Shown: one piece after another, positions 48,124-60,400 of the stretch
How the letters are laid out: each line of letters begins with the position of its first letter
Numbering within the stretch: the stretch's first letter is position 1
Assembly: GCF_964340395.1 (NCBI RefSeq)
Contig: NC_135553.1
Span: 24,121,949-24,185,948 of the forward strand
DNA from: Glandiceps talaboti
Taxonomy: Eukaryota; Hemichordata; Enteropneusta; Spengelidae
Length of the DNA stretch: 64,000 bases
Direction of reading: 5' to 3'
Program-made: the position numbers and the translations under genes
Notes under the pieces: model-generated
What the model was told of the DNA's origin: nothing
Database searches by the model: none
Seen by the model: only the letters and a program-made list of their open reading frames with translations

Positions 48124-51100
48124 TCATGGTGCATTTGTGTTAACAACCATGTCTTCTGCTAACTCTCGTAAGGCTTCAGCTCTCTCTTCTAACTCCATCT
48201 GTTAAGGCAAAAGACACACTTTAGTGTAAGTATGATGGCTTACCAGTGAATCAAATATTGAAAATAGTACTCTTAGAATGTTGTGTATATTATCAAGTTA
48301 GTATATAAAGTATCTGTAGTATCAAATACTTTGCAGTGTAGTTCAGTATGTGAATGAGTTAGCACCAAAAGGACCTAACTCTATTATTGGTGATTTCTCA
48401 CTTTTAACAATTCTAATGTTGTTCATGTGTGGTTTCTGATCTCAGTAAAATGCCCACCTTTGTTCTGACAGTCAACTAGGTAAAAAACATGAATTACATA
48501 TGGCTTAGAGTCAAAAAGACTTGGTTTCTGAAAGGGACATATTTCTCAAAATATTGGATGATATTTTCTGACAGAGTGCTATTTTTTCTCTTATGTCACC
48601 AAAATTGTCCTGGGTGAAGATAATAGTAATAATAAATAATGAATAATACAAACAAAAAAGATGTGATTTAAATTTGACTTAGGGTCATACGGGCCTAGTG
48701 CTGAAGATACTTTTTGGGGCCTAATTTTTTTCTCAAAATAACATTTTTCTTAGATAGGCCCTTATGGCACTAATCCCTTTAAGTTCAATATTCATAAAAC
48801 TGTCTGTAATATATTCCAATATCAATAGATAAATACATACCTTGGCTGCTGATACTATTTGTCTAGCTAGACTCTTTGTCATGTGTTCAATCTTACTGAC
48901 CAAGTCATCAGGATTTGTGTAAGCTAGCTGGTTCAGGGTTTTATAACCTGCCTTCAAAAGCTGTTTAGCTCGACCCTATGGGTACAGACACAGACACAGA
49001 CACAGACACAGACACAGACACAGACACAGACAGACAAGACAAGACAAGACAAGACAAGACAAGACAAGACAAGACAAGAAAATAAATAATTTGACAATAG
49101 TTTTATTTCTACTGACAGGAAACTTCCATAGCTTGGCACATACCTCAGGTATGACTCAGATAGGCTTGAAATATGTGTAAATGGAAACATGTATTGTACC
49201 TTTTACTGTCTTCTGAAAGTCACTGACATACATACAATTTCTAGTGACGCACCAAAATTTGCTGTTCACCTATCCGTTACTATGTGGTGACACATAGGGA
49301 ATCTCAGTTTTTCTCATTTTGACTCACAACAGCAAAATTTGACAATTGAAGTATCATTAGAGGTCCAATGTCTAATGTCTGTCCAAGTGTACATATATAC
49401 CTGTGACTTTTATTACATGTAAATGCAAACTAATCCTATCTAAAATCTTAAACACATTGTTTTAAGGTACACATAAACAAAATTATTGGCATGTCCGTAC
49501 AACACACAAACTCTTGGTTATTGGCCACCACCTGTTTTACACCTGGTACTTCTAGTAATGGTATTAGATTAGCTGTAGAACAGTACGACAACTCTTTGAC
49601 AATCTGACATTACCTGTTTTACACCTGGTACTTCTAGTAATGGTATTAGATCAGCTGTAGAACAGTACAACAACTCTTTGATAATCTGACATTACCTGTT
49701 TCACACCTGGTACTTCTAGTAATGGTATTAGATCAGCTGTAGAACAATATGACAACTCTTTGACAATCTGGCCTAGGAGATGATGAAATGCCCAGAATTC
49801 AGGCAGATCCTGTTGAAAGAATGCAATCAAAGAAAGATCAATTGTCCATTTTCTTTCAGGAAAGAACATATGTTAAGTTTGCTGACATAATGTTGCTTTT
49901 TTGTTCAAAAATGTGTTGTGGTAGGTTTGGAGGGGGGGGGGGGGTTGTGGTTAGTGTGGCTAGCATTAAACCATTTGTTTACTCCAGTACAACTGCCATC
50001 ATTTATCAGTCTCTTGGGCAAAATTTCTGCAAAATTTGTACTTCTGTTCACCTGTTCTTGGTAGGATGGTATTTTATACAGTAAACAATTACTCTAAATA
50101 TGATTGTGACTGAGGAGAGATAGAAAGTTCAATTTGATTTAACTATGCTGTGGAACAGTTTAGTTTAGATGTTTTGATATGCTACCAAGGGTTTTGAGAA
50201 AGTTCACGTATAAAGTTATAGGTATGTTTTATATACATCATTATACCATGCAAGAGCCAGGTTCAACAAAAATATGGAATATATACTCCAATCATTCTAC
50301 GTCATGACAACACATGTCTACGTCATAACAACACATGTCTACATCACTCATGCTTCTGCTGTGTTCAAAATATGAGTCAAACGTTCAAAATTGCCATTTT
50401 TACTTTCCCCAATTTTTCTTTTGATATTACTGGCGCTGGTATGATGTACTCCAATATTTTTCTTCATTTAGCCAGAAAAATACTCTTGACCTAATGGTTG
50501 TCACTACTTGTCTAGCGACTCATAGTGACATGGGCCCCTTAGGTCACAAGTATTTCCTTGGCTGAATGAAGAAAAATGTTGGGGAATAATAACTTATTAC
50601 ATTAGAAACACACTACATAAATATGAAAGGATAAAGTTGTCACAGCACATTGGTATGGGTTGAATTTACTCAAAATATGACATGGCACCAAGATTACGAC
50701 AAGGAAAATAATTCAGTGATATACCACCACCATCACCACCACCACCACCACCACCACCACCACCACCACCATTGCCATTACAACTTACTTCTGTAAATCT
50801 CTGTAAACTGGATGCAAAGGTAGCCGATGAAGAGAACAAGTTTTGTAGAAATCCCCTTGGTACATCAAACATAGCTGCTACCTGCCAAATACTGTGTTGT
50901 TTTAACACATACCATAACATCAATGTCATGAAGAATCTTTCCACTATCTTCTCATTTGCTTCACCCTAAAAAATAAGAAATCATTGTGTGAAGTATTCAA
51001 ACTTGTGTGACCTGATGATCATGCATGGCAGTGAAATGGGGTCAAATCACTGACTACATCACTAATTAGAAAGCTTTTTTGACTATATTGTTTTTGTGTG

Positions 51101-54100
51101 TGTGTGTTTTCCACTAATCTCATACAACATGACACAGCATCACATTATCCATTATATACAAAACATACCTTTTTGACTCTTTGGCCGGCAGCTTTTCTGG
51201 CTACATAACTTTCATGTACTCCAATCATTTCAGCTGTTCCAAGCTCTACTTCACTCAGACCAGAAAACTGGTGAAAATGAAAAAAAAAATGCCATAAATA
51301 TTGATATTCATAAAATATACCTAATTTTCCTGACCATTATTTTTAATATGTGTGTATGTTTCAATTTATGGACTAGGTTGTATCCAATCACTGTAATTCT
51401 ATAATACATGTAAATGTATATTTACCCTCTTTTTAAAGACTTCTGGAATAATGATGCAGTAGTACATGTCATAGAAGTTGGTCTTCTAAACAAGGAGAAT
51501 ATTCATGGATCCTAAGTGCTTATTACTTATAGATAAACAACCATTAATATTCTGTATGCATCTAACACAAATGTATGTCTGCTAAGTCCCATGATGCAAC
51601 AGTGTCCCAGTGTCAGAACAACAGAGGTGAAATTTACAGTTTCAATTTGGTGTTCCTTGGCAAGCACATAAAATATATGTGATGTGAAATCATAGTGTGA
51701 CTCTCCAGAAGCCAAGGTTGATGAAAATACCTGTCTTTCCAGGAGTAGCATTCCCCTTTAAAGTTGACGTTTTCCTATCCCTTTGTACAAGTTCATCCAA
51801 TCATATGTACCAATATTCCCTCAGTAAATATTTTTAGTTTGACGTTTCCTACCCCTTTGTATAAGTTCATCCAATCATATGTACCAATATTCCCTCAGTA
51901 AATATTTTTAGTTTGACATTTCCTACCCCTTTGTACAAGTACATCTAATCATATGTACCAATATTCCCTCAGTAAATACTTTTAGTTTGACGTTTCCTAC
52001 CCCTTTGTACAAGTTTATCCAATCATGTGTACCAATATTCCCATAGTAAATATTTTTAGTTTGACGTTTCCTACCCCTTTGTACAAGTTCATCCAATCAT
52101 ATGTACCAATATTCCCTCAGTAAATATTTTTAGTTTGACATTTCCTACCCCTTTGTACAAGTACATCTTATGATATGTACCAATATTTCCTCAGTAAATA
52201 ATTTTAGTTTGACGTTTCCTACCCCTTTGTACAAGTTTATCCAATCATATGTACCAATATTCCCTCAGTAAATAATTTTAGTTTGACATTTCCTACCCCT
52301 TTGTACAAGTTTATCCAATCATATGTACCAATATTCCCTCAGTAAATAATTTTAGTTTGACATTTCCTACCCCTTTGTACAAGTTCATCCAATCATATGT
52401 ACCAATATTCCCTCAGTAAATAATTTTAGTTTGACATTTCCTACCCCTTTGTACAAGTTTATCCAATCATATGTACCAATATTCCCTCAGTAAATAATTT
52501 TAGTTTGACATTTCCTACCCCTTTGTACAAGTTCATCCAATCATATGTACCAATATTCCCTCAGTAAATAATTTTAGTTTGACATTTCCTACCCCTTTGT
52601 ACAAGTTTATCCAATCATATGTACCAATATTCCCTCAGTAAATAATTTTAGTTTGACATTTCTTACCCCTTTGTACAAGTTCATCTAATCATATGTACAA
52701 TATTCCCTCAGTAAATATTTTTACTTTGATGGTTCTTACCCTTTTGTAGAAGTTCATCCAATCAATCTTGACCTTGCTATTCATATCTCTAGGTGTTACT
52801 AAATACAGTAGATGTAATGTGTTGGTGACGACTAAACCTTTCTCTGCTGCAGTCTTGAGATCGTTGTACACCTCGGGACATACATCAATGTCTAAGGAAC
52901 CTATGAAAACAATAGTAAAGACAGTCAATTACAACACCTGCTTCATCCCTGCCACCTACATTACAATTATTGTAGTCTCTCAAATCTCAATTGTTACTGC
53001 CATTTGGATGTCTTTGATCGGCTTTTCAAATTATGATATGTTGTCATTGAGTGTTCAGCTCATTCCCTTTCGTGAATTTGCAATATACTTTTACCAAGGC
53101 TTCCTGATGTCAAAAAATACTGCCAATGGCGTTGTAGCACAACTGTAGAGTTTTTAAAAATGTTTATCCATACATGTATGGTAGTCCATGCTAACAAGAA
53201 GTGTTCATTTGTTGAATGACTATCCAGTTGCCTATCCAACCTTGTTGGTATCTTTACGATATATGCTATCATTTGGCTGTTGCTATGGGCGTGGTCATGT
53301 TGTTAGATATATTTGCATACATTTTTGTATGTTTTTGTTCACTTGTGTATGAATTCCTGATATTATCTTTGCAATATACGTGATCATTTGGCTGTTGCTA
53401 TGGGCGTGGTCTTGTTGCTAGGCATATTTACATACATTTTTTGAATGTTTATTCAATTGTCTATTAATCCCCGTGGTTATCTTTGCAATATATGTGATCA
53501 TTTGGCTGTTGCTATGGCCGTGGTCTTTTTGCTAGGCACATTTGCATACATTTTTTGAATGTTTATTCATCTGTCTTTCTATTCCTGTTGTTATCTTTGC
53601 AATATACGTGATTATTTGGCTGTTGCTATGGGCGTGGTCTTGTTGCTAGGCACATTTGCATACATTTTTTGAATGTTTATTCAATTGTCTATTAATTCCT
53701 GTTATCTTTGTGAAATACACGACCGTTTGGCTGTTGCTATGGGCGTGGTCATGGTTGCTAGGGTATTTGCATACATTTTTTGAATGTTTACTCATTTGCC
53801 TACCAGATGACGTTGATATTTGACCAAAATATACTGCCATTTGGTTGTTGCTAAGGGCGTGGTCATGGTCGCTAGGGCCAATTTTCTCAAAATGTTTTGA
53901 AGAAAATCTGCAGAATAACACTTTCAGAAACATCTCACCAAGTTTCAGGCTCTGTGACCAAGTACTTTTTTGAGATATAAGTTTTTGACCAAAAATGAAC
54001 ATTTGTACACCTAATTTGCATATCACTCGTGGAATCATTGTATGCTTAATATTTCTTCATCCATACATCCCTAGATGCATTCCCATTAAATTTCAGCCCA

Positions 54101-54435
54101 ATCTGCTCAGTAGTTTTGGAATTATAGATTTTTAACCAAAAAGACACATTTTCAGCCCTAATTTGCATGTCACTGCTGGAATCATCACTTCATGAACAAA
54201 TCTTACTTTACACCCCCTTTATAACATTAATAACAATGTTCCCACCAAATTTCGCACCAATCTGCCAAGTAGTTTCTGAGTTTAAGTTTTTTGACCAAAA
54301 ATCACATTTTTTGACCCAAATCACACACCTGTGATGCGATCATTTTGATTTGAACAATTTCCCAACTAGACACCCAAGGTAATGGATCCACCAAATATCA
54401 TGGCAATTGGTTCAGCGGTTTTTGACTTTAAGTTG

Positions 54436-54485
<50 letters not shown>

Positions 54486-57400
54486 GACAGACAGACGCCG
54501 GGCGATCCCTATAGCACTACTGAACCTCAGTTCAGTTGTGCTAATAAAAATGGGAAAGAACTAAAGAAGACTGTCAAATTACAAGACATGGGTCTATGAA
54601 TATCACCTCTAAAAGCAGCATGTCCAAGTTTGGTCACCTCCAAAGACGTGTTCTCAGCATTATCATCTTCACTTCTCTTCTCCTTGATAAGTCCTAGTTT
54701 TAGTAGATGAGTAACTGCATCCAGTGATTGCTGACTGACATCTATTTCATTATCTTTACTTTGTACATTACACAGTGTACACTTCATAAAATGCATCAGC
54801 TGATTGTGGCTTTTTGTTATCTGTAAAATTAAACATTGATATAAACATTGACTGAATCAGAAAGTTGAACCTCTTGTTATCTGTCTATTACCACATAGTC
54901 TGGAAACTTGTTGACTATCTGATGAAACAATGACATCAAACCAGAGAGTCAAGTCTCCAGGCTCACTACTACAGAGCTAAGGAAAATGTCAACTTTTTTT
55001 TCAAATTTCAAATTCTGCTTCAATTTTATCATAAATCATAATTTTCATTTTGATGAATATACAATAAACATAAAATAATGCTACTCACAGAATTAGGAAT
55101 TTATTGAGAATGATCCAACATTCTTCAGGATACCTAGGACAATGTTGATGAGATGTTGGCAAATATTTTGGATTTGTATAAGGCCTAAAAAAAATTGTTT
55201 GGTTCTGGTTTATACCCAACCACACCTAGTTTTCATTGCCGACCCTAAACTTTTTTTTAGATATTTTATCAAAAAATGATAAAATCGTGATAACTGTGAA
55301 GTCTCGCAAGAAATAGTGGATGCAGAAACTGACATCAACTTAAAAAGACAACATAAAACTGTTCTTCCAATCTGAAGAAATCAATAACACAGAGATCATA
55401 TGGAAATAATGGAAAACATAACTAACTGAGCTAGACACTCACATACGAAAAAAAAAATACATAAAAAAAAAATATTTGAAAAAATTTACCTACCCCACCT
55501 GTTCTAAAATTGAGCGTAATCGGAACCACACAATTTTTTTTTGTTAGGCCAAATGTAAATAATTTTCAGACCTGTGAGTAGTAGTACCTTTTGCTTAACA
55601 TAAACCCAGAGTCAAAAAACTTGATCTTACCTGTAGTGCAATGACAGACAGTACAAGACTTCTGATTCCTTTGCCATCATCATACAGCAAACTACTGTGA
55701 CAACTTTCAAGAGGACTGCTCAGTAAATCAAGAACCTGAACACGGAACAATAAAAATACAAGTTTTGAAACGACATGTTTCAACCACTCTGTATCTGACC
55801 TTTGACACCACCAAACACACTTTACAAACTTATTGGTATTTAATACAAGAACAAACATTTATGGCAAGAGGTCAGAGATCAACTTGATTATAAAAAAAAT
55901 CTGTTCTAATGCATTAGAATCTGATAACAGTTGTTAGATCATCTACCAACATACCTAGACCATTATATATGATAGGGAGGACCCTATAGATGCAGTGTAG
56001 GGGTAAAATTATGATAGGGAGGACCCTATAGATGCAGTGTAGGGGTAAAATTACAACAAACAAAGCACATTAGTTTTCAAACCATCATCCTTTGCTCATA
56101 TAAACTTTTGCTGTTTTTTTTAGGAATAACGTGTTGTCATGGCCAGACCAGTGTGCCATCTCAACCAATTTGGTACAATTTCTAGTGACACACCAAAATT
56201 TGTTGTTCTCCTTTTTTCTTACTATGTGGTGACTCGCACAAAATGTCAGTTCTCATCATTTTGACTCACAACAACAAAATTTGGCTGTCATTAGAGGGCA
56301 CACCCCCGTGTCTGTGTTATGGCTGCGGGTTCCACGCTAAAACTCTAAAATTGGTGTTCATAAGTATTAAAGTAATAAGTATAAAAAAAATATAGAAAAC
56401 ACTACCATATGAACAATATTGTGACAGTCATATCCTTTGAATTTGGAATATTTTCTAGATGCTTGGATTTACAAAAAGTATTAACAGGAACATTTGTAAT
56501 ATCTTTCTTACTTTTCAATCTAAATGATCTTTCTTTTTCTGGATTTAAAAATATGCTTTTGTAAAAAAAAATAAGTGTTCCTTGACTATTAAAGTATAAA
56601 TAAATCCCATTTCTTTCATTTTTGAGGTTTCAAGTGCATATTTACATACATATCAGTAAAGAGAGAATGAAGAATGTTCGTTGATAAATTCTGCTCATGT
56701 TGTTGATCTCTATTCTACCTTGAAATCCATGCTTACACCAGAGCATTTCCTGGTGTATATATATGTACTGTAGAACAACACAGTATGAATTCCTTGCTAC
56801 TCCTTCAAAGTTTTTTGACTAGCCCTAAGCTGGATAACCATACAGCCATACCTGGGGATTTCATTTTAGCATAACATTGATAATCAGATAGACAAATCTC
56901 CAGCTAAATGAACCAGCACATGGTACTCCTACAATCTGTATCACCCACTATCAGAATCCAGCTATTGGTACTACAGCAGTCTCTAGAATGGATATAAAGT
57001 TTGACCAAATTCTACTATATCTTTGTTTGTTACAAACTGTGAGCGTTCAAGCACAGAAAACTGATTTTGATACTGTCCCAGCTGACAAGCTAAGGATAAG
57101 CCACACATGCAACACAGAGAATGATTCCAAATCATGTCTCTATACGGTGCATGTACCACAAACCTGCACCAACTCAGATGACATGGAACAGAAGTTGCTG
57201 AGACTGACTGAAGAACTAGCCACACTGAAAATGGAAACTGCTAACCAGATTCAGAATCTGTACTCAGATATGAATGTTATTTCATCAGCAATGAATGGAC
57301 AACAAGACAACACTCAGTCTGCTCAGGTTTCTCAAACTTATAGAGGTGAGTTAAATTATTATGGAATTCAAGCTGTGTGCTACCACTTATAACATTCCCT

Positions 57401-60400
57401 TGTACATCATCAACTAAGACACAACAGAGCCCATGCAGCTAGGCTACTCATTGTGAAACTATCATGGTCAAAGAGGAGGTGCCTTCAATGCAGTACATAC
57501 AACATGTACTAATTACAAAATGTAAATGAAGCTTGGTAGCTTGGACCATATTCCCAGTAATGAGATGCAACACTTCAATTCACCCGTGCTGGTAAATCTT
57601 AATATCACATTAAACTTTTGGTCCTAACACAAACTTGACAATTTTTACCTGAAATTGTGCAGATGAAAATATGAGTAAACAGTTTTCAAGTTTGTGTTTG
57701 GATCAAAAGTTTAATCTGATACTAAGATATAAGACTGTTTTATCAATACTAAAAGAAGGGGTTACTAACAGTAATATCTAAAGTCAACTTTGGTTAATGT
57801 AACAACCTGGCTTGCCTTTGTATCAAAAATTTAAAACTTGCAGAAGAGAATCAATATACATACATCTCAAACCTTGTTATGGGACAAGTAAATATTTCTT
57901 TATTGTTCATTTTTTTTCATTCATTGAACAACCAGGTTCTTATTTAGTAGTAAGCAAATATAGATGTACAAGTACTACATAAGTATTTACAAGCACTAGA
58001 AATTATTAAAGTTTGAAAATAAAGCTACATCGGTCAAGTGACTATAAATGGAAATATAAAATTGTCCTAATGAAGGATTTTGTTATTGGATTGATGTAAT
58101 AACTTGATACCTATGTGAATAGAAAGTTCCTAATTTCAACCCCCTTTCAGGTTTTCAGGCCACCTTTCTAATATATTAAAGGCAAACAAAGTGCTCTATA
58201 CTGAAACTGACAGCTGATTATTACATATTTATTTCAGATTGCAGTGAAGTGTTCCAATTTACTCCTACAATGACCAGTGGTGTGTATGAAATCCAGCCAT
58301 GGGATAGTGCAAAGCCATTCCATGCTTACTGTCAAGTCAATGAAAACGATGTCTGGACTGTCATACAACGACGTCTGGATGGATCCGTCAACTTCTACAA
58401 AGACTGGCAAGCTTATAAGAAAGGTTTTGGTAACCGTATCAGTGAGTTCTGGCTGGGGAATGATAACATCTACTACCTGACGAGTCAAGGACATTACAAA
58501 CTACGCATTGACCTAGAAGACTGGGAAGGTGGTGTACGCTATGCCGAATATGATCGATTTTGGATTGGTAGTGAAAACGAGCAATATCAGCTGCATGTCG
58601 GTGATTATTCTGGTGATGCTGGTGATGCGTTGAAGTACCACCAAGATGAGAAATTCACCACAAAGGACAGAGATAATGATGGTAGTTTAAATCGCAACTG
58701 TGCATTGCTGAATAGAGGAGGGTGGTGGTATAACAGTTGTCAACAATGCAATCTGAATGGAATGTATTATGAGGGTGGACGATATCAAGCAGGTACAAAT
58801 GACGGAATTCAATGGACAAAATGGAAATCATCTTTCTACTCACTGAAAAGAGTCAGCATGAAAATTCAGCCTGTGGTCTAAATTTATAAGCCTCAATATC
58901 TAGTTATTTGTTCACTGAGGTATGTCAGCTAGGATACAAAGAAATAGATGATGAAAACTGCTATATCTAGGCATAAAAAATCACAATACTGCACATATTA
59001 GCTTTACATACATCTTTACTGCCTTTTTTTTCAGAATGAACACTTTCACCAAAACATGAAAATCATAAAATGTATCCAATCCTCTCCCCATACATTGTGT
59101 TCCCTACTAACTATATTCTCACAGCATTACGGTCATTGTGAACTTTTCTAAGATGGTTTGAAGATTGAAAGAGAAAATATTAATACATGTACTACCCCTA
59201 CTCTATGAGAGTACAGTCAGTTTACTGTTGTTTTCTTAATGTATCAATTGAAAAGAAAAACCACAAAAACAAACAGAGTAACAAATTAGAAAGTTTACTG
59301 CTGTGAAGTTTTATGTCACAGTTTTACTTTTAGTAATAGAAATATAAATAAATATTTGTAATAATTTTGACAATTTTGGATGATGAAAACTTCAAATAGA
59401 AAATAAAATATAACTGTGTTGTTTTTAATAAACAGCACAATATGATTATAATAGTATTGTGAATCACTTTCAAAGTATGAATATAATTATAATGAGACAT
59501 TTACCAGAAAGACAAAAGATTGTATAGTTTGGCCACTAGAACTATTCAGTGGCAGTTTTTGACCTAAAGTGAGGGCAATGATAGATGAGAACTATTCAGT
59601 GGCAGTTTTTGACCTAAAGTGAGGGCAATGATAGTTGAGAACTATTCAGTGGCAGTTTTTGACCTAAAGTGAGGACAATGATAGATGAGAACTATTCAGT
59701 GGCAGTTTTTGATCTAAAGTGAGGACAATGATAGTTGAGAACTATTCAGTGGCAGTTTTTGACCTAAAGTGAGGACAATGATAGATGAGAACTATTCAGT
59801 GGCAGTGTAACTAAAATATGGCGTATAGTGTACGTATTGGAAGTAATTTTACTTGTAAATCACGGTAAAATATAATTTGAAAGTTGTCACAACTTTACTA
59901 ACCTGTTGTTTATCTTTATTTTTGATGATCAGAATACTTTCACCTGATGTATCTATGCCAGCTCTACCAGCCCTTCCTACCATTTGCTTGTACTTACTAC
60001 CAGTCAACAATTGGGTGGCAATGTAAGGAGATCTTAAAATAACACTGTAAGGGAAATGTGGTGAATTCTAGTCAACAATTTGGATCGTAAAATAACACTG
60101 CAGGCATATTTATTTTCTTCGTTCAAAGAAGGAAACTACAAGTGACAAACAATGAATGAGTAAATCATTGGAGAATAACAATTATATCAGCACCACACTG
60201 TACAATATCTTACCCACAACTCTCTCTGATTGGTATGCTTGGAGGTTCCTTATTTTATAACTTTTTCAATAATCCATACTTTTCAACATTTTAAGCATAG
60301 TAATTAAGTTTAATTAATATGTAGCAAAAAAACGCTTAGGAATCAAAAATAAAGTTCTAAATTTTGTATAAAATTTGGAGTTTGGAGCTAACCATTCACC

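Noticed and set aside
51427-51488. Minus-strand stretch reading [18 protein letters not shown] with AG and GT borders
   Set aside because: HELQ exons 52900-52740 and 51267-51169 join perfectly to the family sequence without it. It may be a decayed repeat piece, although it looks exon-like.
54382-54564. Short frame with His-Thr repeat near 54.4 kb
   Set aside because: It lies wholly inside the end of element X and its CA tract.
56752-56770. TATA-like GTATATATATGTAC upstream of the fibrinogen-domain gene
   Set aside because: It is about 220 bp from the ATG in AT-rich DNA where such strings are common. No transcription start evidence.
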